64,000 nt of DNA from an uncultured Rivibacter sp. (GTDB lineage: Bacteria > Pseudomonadota > Gammaproteobacteria > Burkholderiales > Burkholderiaceae): positions 5,315-69,314 of the forward strand of contig CAMLLU010000028.1 in the NCBI GenBank assembly GCA_946480925.1, read 5' to 3'. A program made the position numbers and the translations under genes. Below, one piece after another: positions 30,003 through 39,935 of this stretch (the first letter of the stretch is position 1; each line of letters opens with the position of its first letter). The notes beneath the pieces were generated by a model. That model was not told the origin of the DNA and searched no databases. It saw nothing but the letters and a program-made list of their open reading frames with translations.

Positions 30003-30102
30003 TGAGTAAATCACTCGGGATCAACCGAGGGTTTCCCCTGGCGTGGAGCCGCCAGCCGGGTTTTCCGGCCGGTCTACGCCACAGGTTCAAGGAGCTTTCG
30101 CC

Positions 30103-30636
30103 ATGCGTCTCACTACAAAAGGCCGGTTCGCAGTCACTGCGATGATCGATCTCGCCCTGCGCGAGCACACGGGGCCGGTCGCGCTGGCGGCCATCAGCCA
30201 ACGCCAGCAGATTTCCTTGTCCTATCTGGAGCAGCTGTTCGGCAAGCTCCGCCGCCACGAGCTGGTGGAAAGTACCCGCGGCCCTGGTGGTGGTTATTCG
30301 CTTGGCCGTAAGGCAGAGGAAATCACCGTGGCCGACATCATCGTCGCCGTCGATGAGCCCATCGATGCTACCGGTTGCGGCGGCAAGGAAAACTGCATGG
30401 GCGACGACACCGGCCGCTGCATGACCCACGACCTGTGGGCCAGCCTCAACACCAAGATGATCGAGTACCTCGATTCCATCTCGCTGCGCAAGCTGGTGGA
30501 CGACCAACTCGCCAAGGGTGTGTCGATAGAAGAGGCACCGGTCAAGCGCGCCATCTCGAGCCAGCCGGTGGTCAAGCCGATCAAGGTCACCGCGCCGAAC
30601 TCGGTGTTTGCTCTGGGCAACGCCTTCACCAAGTAA
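30103..30636 (+). CDS. iscR: Fe-S cluster assembly transcriptional regulator IscR
   Basis: 177 aa Rrf2-family winged-helix repressor that senses Fe-S cluster demand. MRLTTKGRFAVTAMIDLALRE is the standard N-terminus, and AAGGAG precedes ATG 30103 (an upstream GTG-type extension is rejected). Three cluster-ligating Cys follow the IscR spacing in CGGKENC...GRC, with a conserved His right after (MTHDLW). First gene of iscRSUA-hscBA-fdx. Confidence 0.97.
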   Translation: MRLTTKGRFAVTAMIDLALREHTGPVALAAISQRQQISLSYLEQLFGKLRRHELVESTRGPGGGYSLGRKAEEITVADIIVAVDEPIDATGCGGKENCMGDDTGRCMTHDLWASLNTKMIEYLDSISLRKLVDDQLAKGVSIEEAPVKRAISSQPVVKPIKVTAPNSVFALGNAFTK

Positions 30637-30681
30637 CCGTTTTATGCCAGCTGGCGCCGAGCGGCGCCTACGAGCCAGCAA

Positions 30682-31902
30682 ATGGACATGACCCCGCATT
30701 TCCCGATCTACATGGACTATGGCGCCACCACGCCAGTCGATCCGCGCGTGGTGGACGCGATGATCCCGTGGTTGCGCGAACACTTCGGCAACCCCGCGTC
30801 GCGCAGCCACGCCTGGGGCTGGGAAGCCGAAGAGGCCGTCGAGAAGGCCCGTGTGCAAGTGGCCGAACTGATCGGCGCCGACTCCCGCGAGATCGTGTGG
30901 ACCTCGGGTGCCACCGAGTCGAACAACCTGGCCATCAAGGGCGCGGCACAGTTCTACAAGTCGCGCGGCAAGCACCTCGTCACCGTGAAGACCGAGCACA
31001 AGGCCGTGCTCGACACGATGCGCGAACTGGAGCGCCAGGGCTTCGAGGTGACCTACCTCGAGGTGCAGGAAGACGGCCTGCTCGACCTCGACAAGTTCAA
31101 GGCCGCGCTGCGGCTCGACACCATCCTGGTGTCGGTGATGTTCGTCAACAACGAGATCGGCGTCATCCAGGACATTCCGACCATCGGCAGCATCTGCCGC
31201 GAACGCGGCATCGTGTTCCACGTCGATGCGGCCCAGGCCACCGGCAAGGTGCAGATCGACCTGGCCAGCCTGCCGGTCGACCTGATGAGCTTGGCCTCGC
31301 ATAAAACCTACGGCCCCAAGGGCATCGGCGCGCTGTATGTGCGCCGCAAGCCTCGCGTGCGCCTCGAAGCGCAGATGCACGGGGGCGGCCACGAGCGCGG
31401 CATGCGCTCGGGCACCCTGCCTACGCACCAGATCGTCGGCATGGGCGAGGCCTTCCGTATCGCACGCGAGGAGATGGGCACCGAGCTCGAACGCATCCGC
31501 ATGCTGCAGCGCCGGCTGCTTACCGGCATTGCCGATATCGAGCAAGTATTCATCAACGGCCACCTCGAAAAGCGTGTGCCGCACAACGTCAACGCGTCGT
31601 TCAACTACGTCGAGGGCGAGTCCTTGATCATGGGCATCAAGGGCATCGCCGTGTCGTCGGGCTCTGCCTGCACTTCGGCCAGCCTGGAACCCAGCTACGT
31701 TCTGCGCGCACTGGGCCGCAGCGACGAGCTGGCGCATTCGTCCCTGCGCATGACCATCGGCCGCTTCACCACAGAAGAAGAGATCGACTACGCAGTGTCC
31801 ACGCTGAAAGACCGCGTTGCCAAGCTGCGCGAACTTTCGCCGCTGTGGGAAATGTTCAAGGACGGTGTCGATATCAGCGCGATCCAGTGGACCGCCCACT
31901 GA
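30682..31902 (+). CDS. iscS: Cysteine desulfurase IscS
   Basis: 406-aa PLP enzyme supplying sulfur from cysteine for Fe-S cluster and thiolated tRNA synthesis. The PLP lysine lies in [12 protein letters not shown] and the persulfide Cys in the loop [10 protein letters not shown]. The N-terminus [16 protein letters not shown] is typical of group I desulfurases. ATG 30682 is used; ATG 30688 is an alternative. Second gene of the isc operon. Confidence 0.97.
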   Translation: MDMTPHFPIYMDYGATTPVDPRVVDAMIPWLREHFGNPASRSHAWGWEAEEAVEKARVQVAELIGADSREIVWTSGATESNNLAIKGAAQFYKSRGKHLVTVKTEHKAVLDTMRELERQGFEVTYLEVQEDGLLDLDKFKAALRLDTILVSVMFVNNEIGVIQDIPTIGSICRERGIVFHVDAAQATGKVQIDLASLPVDLMSLASHKTYGPKGIGALYVRRKPRVRLEAQMHGGGHERGMRSGTLPTHQIVGMGEAFRIAREEMGTELERIRMLQRRLLTGIADIEQVFINGHLEKRVPHNVNASFNYVEGESLIMGIKGIAVSSGSACTSASLEPSYVLRALGRSDELAHSSLRMTIGRFTTEEEIDYAVSTLKDRVAKLRELSPLWEMFKDGVDISAIQWTAH

Positions 31903-31928
31903 GGAATCGCCAGCAGTAGGAGAAAGCC

Positions 31929-32339
31929 ATGTCATACAGCACCAAGGTCATCGACCACTACGAAAACCCCCGCAACGTCGGCTCCTTCGACAAGACCGAA
32001 GAAGGCATCGGTACCGGCATGGTGGGTGCACCGGCCTGCGGCGACGTGATGAAGCTGCAGATCAAGGTGAACCCCGCCACCGGTGTGATCGAAGACGCGC
32101 GATTCAAGACCTACGGTTGCGGCTCCGCCATCGCGTCGAGCTCGCTCGTCACCGAATGGGTGAAGGGCAAGACGCTGGAGCAGGCGGCCACCATCAGGAA
32201 CACACAGATCGCCGAAGAACTGGCTCTGCCGCCGGTGAAGATCCACTGCTCGATCCTGGCCGAAGATGCGATCAAGGCCGCGGTGAGCGACTACAAGGCC
32301 AAGCACTCGGCGACAGCGGAAGCTGCCGCAGCGAAGTAA
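31929..32339 (+). CDS. iscU: Fe-S cluster assembly scaffold IscU
   Basis: 136 aa scaffold on which IscS, Fdx and HscBA build and release a [2Fe-2S] cluster. The three ligand Cys are seen in [20 protein letters not shown] and [11 protein letters not shown], with the Asp two residues after the first Cys. The HscA recognition LPPVK is present. A good site (GTAGGAGAAAG) precedes ATG 31929. Confidence 0.97.
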   Translation: MSYSTKVIDHYENPRNVGSFDKTEEGIGTGMVGAPACGDVMKLQIKVNPATGVIEDARFKTYGCGSAIASSSLVTEWVKGKTLEQAATIRNTQIAEELALPPVKIHCSILAEDAIKAAVSDYKAKHSATAEAAAAK

Positions 32340-32349
32340 GGGCATTGCG

Positions 32350-32673
32350 ATGGCTGTCACGTTGACCGAGGCCGCTGCCCGCCATGTCACGCGCTACCTC
32401 ACGAAGCGTGGCAAGGGTGTGGGTGTGCGGCTTGGCGTCAAGACCACCGGCTGTTCCGGCATGGCCTACAAGATCGAATACGCCGACGAGGTGGCGCCCG
32501 AAGACATCATCTTCGAAGGCCATGGCGTCAAGGTGCTGGTCGATCCCAAAAGCCTGCCGTATCTCGAAGGCACGCAACTCGACTTCGTGCGTGAGGGCCT
32601 GAACGAAGGCTTCAAGTTCAACAACCCGAATGAGAAGGACCGTTGCGGTTGCGGCGAGTCGTTCCGGGTGTGA
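32350..32673 (+). CDS. iscA: Iron-sulfur cluster assembly protein IscA
   Basis: 107 aa A-type carrier delivering iron or [2Fe-2S]/[4Fe-4S] clusters. The three Cys are in [10 protein letters not shown] and CGCGESF. It starts 10 bp after iscU. The gene ends just before a hairpin with a T-tract that divides the operon. Confidence 0.96.
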   Translation: MAVTLTEAAARHVTRYLTKRGKGVGVRLGVKTTGCSGMAYKIEYADEVAPEDIIFEGHGVKVLVDPKSLPYLEGTQLDFVREGLNEGFKFNNPNEKDRCGCGESFRV

Positions 32674-32693
32674 GGCAGTCAAGGTAGTGAACC

Positions 32694-32720
32694 AAGGCGC
32701 GGCCCTCGCCGCGCCTTTTT
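32694..32720 (+). terminator. Intra-operon terminator/attenuator between iscA and hscB
   Basis: A 9-bp stem AAGGCGCGG / CCGCGCCTT with a 6-nt loop, followed by a T-tract. It has the form of a Rho-independent terminator and would lower expression of hscBA-fdx relative to iscRSUA, or separate them. Confidence 0.7.
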
Positions 32721-32730
32721 GTTGACCGAC

Positions 32731-33249
32731 ATGAAGCTGGATGCCAACGACTTCGAGCTGTTCGGCGTAGCACCTCGCTTCGCACAGGATCGCGCCGAAC
32801 TCGATGCGCGCTGGAAGGCGCTGCAGGCCGAGGTGCACCCGGACCGCTTTGCCGCTGAAGGCGCTGCCGCGCAACGTGTGGCCATGCAATGGGCCGTGCG
32901 CGTGAACGAGGCGTATCAGCGGCTCAAGGATTCGCTCAAGCGTGCGGCCTACTTATGCGAGTTGAACGGCGCACCCTTGGATGCCGAGAACAACACCGCG
33001 ATGCCGGCGAGCTTCCTGATGCAGCAGATGGCTTGGCGCGAAGCGCTGGACGAAGCCCGCGACGAACCCGCGCTCGGCGCGTTGCACGACGAAGTGATGG
33101 CCAAGCGCAGTGAGATGCTCTCGCAACTCGCGACGACGCTGGACGAGCAACGAGACTGGCACGCCGCTGCGCAACAGGTGAGAGCCCTCATGTTCGTCGA
33201 GCGCTTTGCCCATGACGTGGAACGGCGTCTGGACGCACTGGAACAATAA
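32731..33249 (+). CDS. hscB: Fe-S co-chaperone HscB (J-domain)
   Basis: 172 aa from ATG 32731 (an upstream in-frame TTG lies inside the terminator tail). N-terminal J-domain with the HPD motif (EVHPDRF) that stimulates the HscA ATPase, then the helical domain that binds IscU. Length is standard. Confidence 0.95.
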   Translation: MKLDANDFELFGVAPRFAQDRAELDARWKALQAEVHPDRFAAEGAAAQRVAMQWAVRVNEAYQRLKDSLKRAAYLCELNGAPLDAENNTAMPASFLMQQMAWREALDEARDEPALGALHDEVMAKRSEMLSQLATTLDEQRDWHAAAQQVRALMFVERFAHDVERRLDALEQ

Positions 33250-33270
33250 AAAGGTCGCTAGCAAGACACC

Positions 33271-35127
33271 ATGGCCCTCCTGCAGATTTCAGAACCTGGG
33301 CAATCGCCCGACCCGCATCAGCGCCGCATCGCGGTGGGCATCGACCTCGGGACCACGCACTCGCTGGTGGCGGCGGTGCGGCATGGCGTGGCGGAGTGCC
33401 TGCCCGACGAACAAGGCCGCGTGATCCTGCCGTCGGCCGTGCGCTACCTGGGCAATGGCCGCCGCCAGATCGGCTTCGACGCGCTGGCCGAGCAGGCCAA
33501 CGATCCGCAGAACACTATCGTTTCGGTGAAGCGCTTCATGGGCCGTGGCTTGGCCGACATCGCCGAGCGCGGCAAGCTGCCATATCAGTTCGTCGAAGCG
33601 CCTGGCATGGTCGGCTTGGCCACGCGTGAAGGCGTGAAGTCGCCCGTGGAGGTGTCGGCCGAGATCCTTGCGTCGCTGCGACAGCGGGCTGAAGACAGCT
33701 TCAACGACGATGTCTTCGGGGCGGTCATCACCGTGCCGGCTTACTTCGACGACGCTCAACGCCAGGCCACCAAGGACGCAGCCAAGCTGGCCGGCTTGAA
33801 CGTGTTGCGGCTCATCAACGAGCCCACAGCCGCGGCCATCGCCTATGGCCTCGAGAACGGTTCCGAAGGCCTCTATGCGGTGTACGACCTGGGCGGCGGC
33901 ACCTTCGACATTTCGCTCCTGCGCCTGACACGCGGCGTTTTCGAAGTGGTGGCCACCGGTGGTGATTCAGCGCTGGGCGGCGACGACTACGACCATGCGA
34001 TCGCCGATTGGGCTGAAAGCGAATCCGGCATCCACCCTGCCACGCCGCAAGACCAGCGTGCGTTGCTGGTGGTGGCACGCAAGACCAAGGAGGCGCTGAC
34101 CGACCACGCCGATGCGCCGCTCGAGGTGACGTTGAGTGCCTGTGGGGTCAAGCTCCTGCTCACGCGCAACAAGTTCGACGAGATCACCAAGCCGCTTACT
34201 GACCGCACGCTGGCCGCTGTGCGAAAGGTGCTGCGCGATGCCAAGGTCACGAAAGACGAAGTGCAGGGCGTCGTGCTGGTGGGCGGCTCCACACGCATGC
34301 CGCAGATCCGCGAAGCGGTTGAAAGGCACTTCGGCCGTGCGCCTCTCGTGAACCTCAACCCCGACGAGGTGGTGGCACTCGGTGCGGCCATCCAGGCCAA
34401 CCAACTGGCCGGCAATGCGCAGGACGGCGAGATCCTCCTGCTTGACGTGATCCCGCTGTCGCTGGGGCTCGAGACGATGGGCGGGCTGGTGGAGCGCATC
34501 ATCCCGCGCAACTCCACCATCCCCACCGCACGCGCGCAGGACTTCACCACGTTCAAGGATGGGCAGACGGCGCTGGCCGTCCACGTGGTGCAGGGCGAGC
34601 GCGAGCAAGTCGAGCATTGCCGCTCGCTGGCGCGTTTTGAATTGCGCGGCATTCCGTCCATGGTGGCCGGTGCCGCACGCATCCGCGTGAGCTTCCAGGT
34701 CGATGCGGACGGCTTGCTCAGCGTGTCGGCGCGCGAGCTCACGTCCGGCGTCGAAGCTGCCATCACGGTGAAGCCGAGTTACGGCCTCACCGACGACCAG
34801 ATCGCCGGCATGCTGCAAGAAGGCTTCCGTGCCGCCGAAGGCGACATGAAAGACCGCGCACTGCGCGAGTCGCGTGTCGAGGCCGAGCGCATGGTGCTGG
34901 CCACGCGTTCGGCGCTGGCTGCCGATGGCGACCTGCTCGGCGATGAAGATCGCGCAGCCGTCGAGGCACTGATGGCGGGCGTGCTGGAGGCCGCCAAGGG
35001 CGAAGACCACCATGCCATCGACGCCGCCATCGAGGCGCTGGCGAAGGGCACCGAGGCCTTTGCCGCCGAACGCATGAACCGCGGTATTCGCCAGGCGCTT
35101 TCAGGCCGCAGCGTCGAAGAGGTTTGA
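33271..35127 (+). CDS. hscA: Fe-S assembly chaperone HscA (Hsp70 family)
   Basis: 618 aa Hsp70-type ATPase that binds the LPPVK peptide of IscU and drives cluster release. Nucleotide-binding signatures [25 protein letters not shown] and [11 protein letters not shown], followed by the peptide-binding domain ([17 protein letters not shown]). Length and lack of a long acidic tail fit HscA rather than DnaK. Confidence 0.96.
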   Translation: MALLQISEPGQSPDPHQRRIAVGIDLGTTHSLVAAVRHGVAECLPDEQGRVILPSAVRYLGNGRRQIGFDALAEQANDPQNTIVSVKRFMGRGLADIAERGKLPYQFVEAPGMVGLATREGVKSPVEVSAEILASLRQRAEDSFNDDVFGAVITVPAYFDDAQRQATKDAAKLAGLNVLRLINEPTAAAIAYGLENGSEGLYAVYDLGGGTFDISLLRLTRGVFEVVATGGDSALGGDDYDHAIADWAESESGIHPATPQDQRALLVVARKTKEALTDHADAPLEVTLSACGVKLLLTRNKFDEITKPLTDRTLAAVRKVLRDAKVTKDEVQGVVLVGGSTRMPQIREAVERHFGRAPLVNLNPDEVVALGAAIQANQLAGNAQDGEILLLDVIPLSLGLETMGGLVERIIPRNSTIPTARAQDFTTFKDGQTALAVHVVQGEREQVEHCRSLARFELRGIPSMVAGAARIRVSFQVDADGLLSVSARELTSGVEAAITVKPSYGLTDDQIAGMLQEGFRAAEGDMKDRALRESRVEAERMVLATRSALAADGDLLGDEDRAAVEALMAGVLEAAKGEDHHAIDAAIEALAKGTEAFAAERMNRGIRQALSGRSVEEV

Positions 35128-35132
35128 ACTAC

Positions 35133-35471
35133 ATGACCATCATCAAGATCCTGCCCCACCAGGAATACTGCCCCGAAGGCAAGACCATCGAGGTGCAACC
35201 CGGCACGTCGGTCTGCGAGGCCCTGCTAGAAAACGACATCGAGGTCGAGCATGCCTGCGAAATGAGCTGTGCATGCACCACCTGCCACGTCATCGTGCGC
35301 GAAGGCTTCAACTCGCTCAACGAGATGGACGAGAGCGAGGAAGACCTCCTCGACCGCGCATGGGGCCTGGAGCCCAACTCGCGCCTGAGCTGCCAGGCCA
35401 TCGTCGCTCAGCAGGACTTGGTGGTCGAGATTCCGCGATACTCGATCAACCACGCCAAAGAGAACCACTGA
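35133..35471 (+). CDS. fdx: [2Fe-2S] ferredoxin of the ISC system
   Basis: 112 aa electron carrier for cluster assembly. Cys ligands in HACEMSCACTTCHVIV and in LSCQAIVA match adrenodoxin-type Fdx. ATG 35133 is preferred over a TTG at 35124 that overlaps the hscA stop; AAGAGG lies upstream of the ATG. Confidence 0.95.
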   Translation: MTIIKILPHQEYCPEGKTIEVQPGTSVCEALLENDIEVEHACEMSCACTTCHVIVREGFNSLNEMDESEEDLLDRAWGLEPNSRLSCQAIVAQQDLVVEIPRYSINHAKENH

Positions 35472-35481
35472 GCCGGGCCGC

Positions 35482-36195
35482 ATGACTCGACAAATCTTCC
35501 TCGACACCGAAACCACTGGCCTCAGCCCCGAATCCGGCGACCGCATCATCGAGATCGGCTGTGTCGAGATGATCAACCGCCGGCTCACCGGCAACAACAA
35601 GCACTTCTATCTCAACCCCGAGCGCGCCAACAGCGAAGACGCGGTCAAGATCCACGGCCTGACCGATGAGTTCCTGGCCGACAAGCCGCTGTTCTCGGCC
35701 ATCGCCAATGAGTTGATGGAATACCTGGCCGGGGCCGAGATCATCATCCACAACGCCGGCTTCGACGTCGGCTTCATGAACGAGGAACTGCGCCGCATCG
35801 GCCGGGGCAAGTTCACCGAGCACGTGGCCCAGGTGTCCGACAGCCTGCTGATGGCCCGCGAGATGTTCCCGGGCAAGTCGAACTCGCTCGATGCGCTGTG
35901 CAAGCGCCTGGAGGTGGACAACGCGAGCCGCACGTTGCACGGGGCCTTGCTCGACGCGGGGCTGCTGGCCGAGGTCTACATCCGCATGACGCGTGGCCAG
36001 AACACGCTGGTCATCGACGTGGCCGAGTCGGCGGGCTCTGAGCAGAACATCGACGTGCCGCTCGTCGATCTCACGCAGTTCACGCTGCCGGTGCTGGTGC
36101 TGAGCGAGGAAGAGCGCACGGAGCACGAGGCGTTGTTGGTCGACCTCGACAAGGCGAGCAACGGCAAGACAATCTGGCGCGCAGTTATGGCATAA
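35482..36195 (+). CDS. dnaQ: DNA polymerase III epsilon subunit (3'-5' proofreading exonuclease)
   Basis: 237 aa DEDDh exonuclease. Exo I DTETTGL, Exo II HNAGFDVGFMNEEL and Exo III (HGALLDAGLLAEVYI) carry the acidic residues and the His. The C-terminal part after residue 180 should bind the polymerase alpha subunit. 10 bp after fdx, it may be read through from the isc operon. Its stop codon overlaps a possible -10 element for the tRNA. Confidence 0.95.
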   Translation: MTRQIFLDTETTGLSPESGDRIIEIGCVEMINRRLTGNNKHFYLNPERANSEDAVKIHGLTDEFLADKPLFSAIANELMEYLAGAEIIIHNAGFDVGFMNEELRRIGRGKFTEHVAQVSDSLLMAREMFPGKSNSLDALCKRLEVDNASRTLHGALLDAGLLAEVYIRMTRGQNTLVIDVAESAGSEQNIDVPLVDLTQFTLPVLVLSEEERTEHEALLVDLDKASNGKTIWRAVMA

Positions 36196-36196
36196 T
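36166..36196 (+). promoter_or_regulatory. Possible promoter of tRNA-Val
   Basis: CATAAT at 36191-36196, overlapping the dnaQ stop, is followed by a GC-rich discriminator; AAGACA at 36166-36171 is a weak -35 at a long (19-bp) spacing. Confidence 0.3.
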
Positions 36197-36272
36197 CGCG
36201 GTCTTCACTTTCGGCGCCGGCCAAGGGTCAGCAAGACGGTCAGCCCAAAGCGCACCCGGTTTCAAAGGAATC

Positions 36273-36347
36273 GGGCGGTTAGCTCAGCGGTAGAGCACTG
36301 CCTTCACACGGCAGGGGTCGCAGGTTCGAACCCTGCACCGCCCACCA
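36273..36347 (+). tRNA. tRNA-Val (anticodon CAC)
   Basis: 75 nt with encoded CCA. The acceptor stem GGGCGGT pairs with ACCGCCC, the D-arm is TAGCTCAGCGGTAGAGCA, the anticodon stem CTGCC/GGCAG closes the loop TTCACAC (anticodon CAC, reading GUG), and the T-arm is CAGGTTCGAACCCTG. Confidence 0.97.
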
Positions 36348-36354
36348 AAACAAG

Positions 36355-36384
36355 AAGCCCGCAAGCTCAAAGCTTGCGGGCTTT
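36355..36384 (+). terminator. Rho-independent terminator after tRNA-Val
   Basis: A 13-bp perfect stem (AAGCCCGCAAGCT, loop CAA, mirrored arm) followed by a T-run. The A-rich flank on the left means it can also serve the convergent zinc-ribbon gene. Confidence 0.9.
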
Positions 36385-36411
36385 TCTGTTTCTGCCTTGC
36401 TTCTTCTGCGC

Positions 36412-36693
36412 TCAGTCGAAGAAGTCGCTGAGCCAGGACTTCTTGCGGTAGTGCCCGCTGCCGTGGCGGAAGTCGGAGTCCACGAAGTCCGGCCTTCGCT
36501 GCTGGTAGTGCTGCTGAGGCGCTGCTGCGGGTGCTGCCCCTCTCTGGCCTTCGTATTGGGCCGAACGCTCGATCAGCTTGTCGAGTTCACCGCGGTCGAG
36601 CCACACGCCGCGGCATTGGGGGCAGTAGTCGATTTCCACGCCCTGCCGGTCGGCCATGACCAGGTTCGATTCGGGGCAGACGGGGCATTTCAT
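36412..36693 (-). CDS. Small zinc-ribbon (zf-TFIIB-like) protein
   Basis: 93 aa. Two Cys pairs (MKCPVC and YCPQCRGVWLDRGELDKL) form a TFIIB-type zinc ribbon common in small bacterial proteins. The rest is Gln/Ala/Pro-rich and ends KKSWLSDFFD, a conserved tail of this family. Function unknown. Transcribed towards the tRNA terminator. Confidence 0.85.
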   Translation of the reverse strand: MKCPVCPESNLVMADRQGVEIDYCPQCRGVWLDRGELDKLIERSAQYEGQRGAAPAAAPQQHYQQRRPDFVDSDFRHGSGHYRKKSWLSDFFD

Positions 36694-36845
36694 TGCTCAG
36701 GCTCCTTGCGTTGGTAGGGACAAGCTCGTTAGTCGCGCCACCGCGCGGCAAGTTCAACCGGGGTTCTGTGACACACCACTGCAGTTGTTGCGGGCGCGTG
36801 TGGAAACGCGCATGCTGCCGGCTCATCGGAGCCGAGGCCCCGGCA

Positions 36846-39836
36846 ATGCCTGTTCGCCTGCAGTTGTTCGGCAACCCTCAGATCGACCACGGCGATGGCG
36901 TGCCGTTTGTGCTGCCGTTCGAGCGGCGCTACCAGGTGCTGGTGTTCCTGGCGCTCAAGAGCGGCTGGGTGGTGCGCGCCGAGTTGTCGGCGATGCTGTG
37001 GCCCGACCAGCCGGGCAAGCTGGCTTCTTCGAACCTTCGCAAGGCGCTTTTCCGGCTGCAGGAGCTGCCCTGGGGCCGGTGTGTCGAATCGCACGGCAAT
37101 GCCCTGCGCGTTACCGAAACGGCTACTGACGTGGTCGAGTTCGAGTTGGCCCTGCGCGAGCAGCGCGTGGCCGATGCATTGCGCCTGTACCGTGGCCAGC
37201 TGCTGCAGGGCTTCGAAGACGATGCCAGCGAAGCTTGGTCGAGCTGGTTGAACTTCGAGCGTGATCGCCTGCGCACCGCCTGGCGTGCTGCTGCGTTGTC
37301 GCGGTTGGGCGAAGACGTCGACGCCGGCGAAGCGGCCGACCTCTCGGCTCGCCTGCTCGAGGCAGACCCGCTCGACGAGGCGGCCCTGCAGGCCCACGTG
37401 CAGTGGCTGGCACGGTGCGGGCAGGGCGCGCGGGCGCGACAGGCGTATGCGGTGTTTGCGCAGCGCCTGCAACAGGAGCTGGGGCTGGCGCCGAGTGCGG
37501 CGCTCGAGGCCCTGCATGCCTCACTGGGCGCTTCACCGGCGCAGCCCTTCATGCCTCGCAACGCGGGGCCGCAAGCAGAAGACGAGAGCTTCGTCGGCCG
37601 CCTGGTCGAGCTGCGCCACATCGGCTCGCAGATGGCGCAAGACGGCTGCCGGCTGCTGAGCCTCATCGGCCCCGGCGGTGTGGGCAAGACGCGGCTGGCA
37701 CGGCGGGCGCTGCAGGACTTGGCGTCAAGCTTTGCCGACGGCGTGGCCTTCGTGGCACTCGAAGACACCGCTTCGGCCAGCGAGTTGGCCGGCCGGATGG
37801 CGCGCGATCTCGGCGTGAGCCTCACGGGCAGCGCCCAGCCGCTGGAACAGGTGAGCGCCTTCCTGCGCGAGCGGCACATGCTGCTGGTGCTCGACAACTT
37901 CGAGCAGCTGGTGCCCGATGCCGTGCCGCAGCTGGCCGCGCTGCTGCAACACTGCCCTCGGCTCAAGCTCATCGTCACCACGCGCGTGCGGCTTGCGCTG
38001 CCTGCCGAATGGCTGCTGCCGGTCGAAGGCCTGCCATGCCCCGAGCTGGAAGACGAAGATCGCATCGAAGCCTTCGACGCTGCACGGCTGTTCGTGAACG
38101 CGGCGCGGCACGTCGAGCCGAGCCTGCTGCCGGCCGCGGAAGCAGCGGCCATCGTCGACATCTGCCGGCAGGTCGGTGGCCTGCCGCTGGCGCTGGAGCT
38201 CGCCGCGGCGTGGACGCGGGTGCTCCCGTGCGCGGCCATTGCAGAAGAGCTGCGTCAGGGGGCCGAGCTGCTGCGCGCCAGCGATGCTTCTCACGCCGCA
38301 CGGCACGCCAGCATCGAGATGGTGTTCGAACACTCGTGGCGGCTGCTGACGCCGCTCGAGCGCGAGGTACTGGCGCGGCTGTCGGTGTTCCGCGGTGGCT
38401 TCACGGCCGAGGCGGCGCGTGCCGTTGCTGCAGCCTCGTTGCCCGTGCTGGGCGCGCTGGCCGACAAGTCGCTGCTGCGCAAGGAAGACGCACGCCTCTT
38501 CCTGCACCCGCTGGTGCAGCAGCTGGCCGCGCAGCGGCTGCAGGTGCAGGCCGACGTGCACGAGGCGGCACACGCTGCGCACGGCCAGTACTTCCATCGC
38601 CTGCTGGCGCAGCTGCGCAGCACCGTCGAACGCGCAGACCGTGAGGCACTGCGGCAGATCGACATCGAGTTCGACAACGTGCGCGCCGCCTGGCGCTGGG
38701 CTGTGGCGCAAGAGCAGTTCGTGCTGCTGACCAAGAGCGTCCTCGCGCTGCTGCAGTACTGCGACCACCGTGGCCGCCTGGACGAAGGGCTCGTGCTGCT
38801 GCGTGCGGCGTCCGAGGTGCAGCCGCAGCGCATCGAGCCCCTGTTGTGGAGCGCGGCAGCGCATTGCGAATATCGGCTGGACCGTTATGCCGATGCGAAG
38901 GCCAGTGCCTTGCGTGCGCTGGCTGCGTCGAGGCGCGTGTCGCGCGACCGCGATGCACGCCTGCAGTCCTTCAAGGTGCTGGGCGCGTGCTGCCTGCGCC
39001 TGGGCCGCCACGACGAGGCGCGACAGCACTACCAGAGCGCGCTGCAGGAATCTCCACCCGGCGAGTACCCGCGCGACGCGGCGGCGCTGCTCGACAACCT
39101 GGCATTGGTGGAGAAGGCGGTGGGGCGCTTCGAAGAGTCGATGCAGATGTCGATGCAGTCGCTCGTGCAGCACCGCCAGCTCGGCGACGCCGCCGGCGAA
39201 GCGCTGTGTCTCAACAACCTCGGTGCCCTGCAGGTGGACCTGGGCGACCACGCCGCCGGCCTGGTGAACCTGAAGGCCAGCCTGGTGCTGTGCGAGCGCC
39301 ATGGCCTGGTGGCAACGAAAGGGCTGGTGCTCGCCAACCTGACCGAGCTCGCCGTGAAGAACGGTGACATCGAAGCCGCGCGGCGACACGGGCAGCAGGC
39401 ACTCGTCGTGGCGCAAGCCATCGGCAACCGCGCCATCGAATCGTGGCTGCACATGCTGCTCGCCAGCGCGGCCCTCCAGCAGGGCGACCGAGCCGAAGCC
39501 CGCATGCAATTGCGCACGGCACTGGAAACGGCCATCGCCATCGGCCGGCCGGCGCTGCAACTGGCCGGCCTCATGAGCTTTGCCGAACTCCTGGTGCACC
39601 AGGGCGACGCAGACTGCGCGCACGCGGTGCTCGTGCTCGCGGCATCGCAGCCTTCGGCGAACGCCCACCAGCAGCAGGAAATTCGCGAGCGGCTGCAGCG
39701 GTGGGGCCTGGCCGGGCATGCCTCGCCGGCATCGCCCCGGCAAGCACCCACGCTGGGCGAGCTCGTGCATCGCATTGCGGCCGAGAGCGACGTTGCCCAC
39801 GCACCGCTGGTCGCCTGGCTGCGCGGCTCGCGCTAG
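36846..39836 (+). CDS. BTAD-domain transcriptional regulator with AAA/NB-ARC ATPase and TPR repeats
   Basis: 996 aa from ATG 36846 (MPVRLQLFGNPQI); a longer open frame upstream is not protein-like. Residues about 1-90 form an OmpR-type winged helix (FERRYQVLVFLALKSGWVVRAELSAMLWP), about 95-245 the BTAD bacterial activation domain, about 265-560 an NTPase with Walker A GPGGVGKT and LLVLDNFEQL as Walker B, and the C-terminal 350 residues TPR helices. This is the SARP/MalT-like STAND layout: a ligand-triggered switch that activates transcription. The likely targets are the genes directly downstream in the same direction. Confidence 0.88.
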   Translation: MPVRLQLFGNPQIDHGDGVPFVLPFERRYQVLVFLALKSGWVVRAELSAMLWPDQPGKLASSNLRKALFRLQELPWGRCVESHGNALRVTETATDVVEFELALREQRVADALRLYRGQLLQGFEDDASEAWSSWLNFERDRLRTAWRAAALSRLGEDVDAGEAADLSARLLEADPLDEAALQAHVQWLARCGQGARARQAYAVFAQRLQQELGLAPSAALEALHASLGASPAQPFMPRNAGPQAEDESFVGRLVELRHIGSQMAQDGCRLLSLIGPGGVGKTRLARRALQDLASSFADGVAFVALEDTASASELAGRMARDLGVSLTGSAQPLEQVSAFLRERHMLLVLDNFEQLVPDAVPQLAALLQHCPRLKLIVTTRVRLALPAEWLLPVEGLPCPELEDEDRIEAFDAARLFVNAARHVEPSLLPAAEAAAIVDICRQVGGLPLALELAAAWTRVLPCAAIAEELRQGAELLRASDASHAARHASIEMVFEHSWRLLTPLEREVLARLSVFRGGFTAEAARAVAAASLPVLGALADKSLLRKEDARLFLHPLVQQLAAQRLQVQADVHEAAHAAHGQYFHRLLAQLRSTVERADREALRQIDIEFDNVRAAWRWAVAQEQFVLLTKSVLALLQYCDHRGRLDEGLVLLRAASEVQPQRIEPLLWSAAAHCEYRLDRYADAKASALRALAASRRVSRDRDARLQSFKVLGACCLRLGRHDEARQHYQSALQESPPGEYPRDAAALLDNLALVEKAVGRFEESMQMSMQSLVQHRQLGDAAGEALCLNNLGALQVDLGDHAAGLVNLKASLVLCERHGLVATKGLVLANLTELAVKNGDIEAARRHGQQALVVAQAIGNRAIESWLHMLLASAALQQGDRAEARMQLRTALETAIAIGRPALQLAGLMSFAELLVHQGDADCAHAVLVLAASQPSANAHQQQEIRERLQRWGLAGHASPASPRQAPTLGELVHRIAAESDVAHAPLVAWLRGSR

Positions 39837-39935
39837 CCGAAGACTCCACCGCTCTCTACGCAAGCCGTCGAGGAACGCTCGAGGAACGCCCCTGCGCGCA
39901 CAGTCCGCTGCCTCCACCCACACCAAGGAGCAGTG

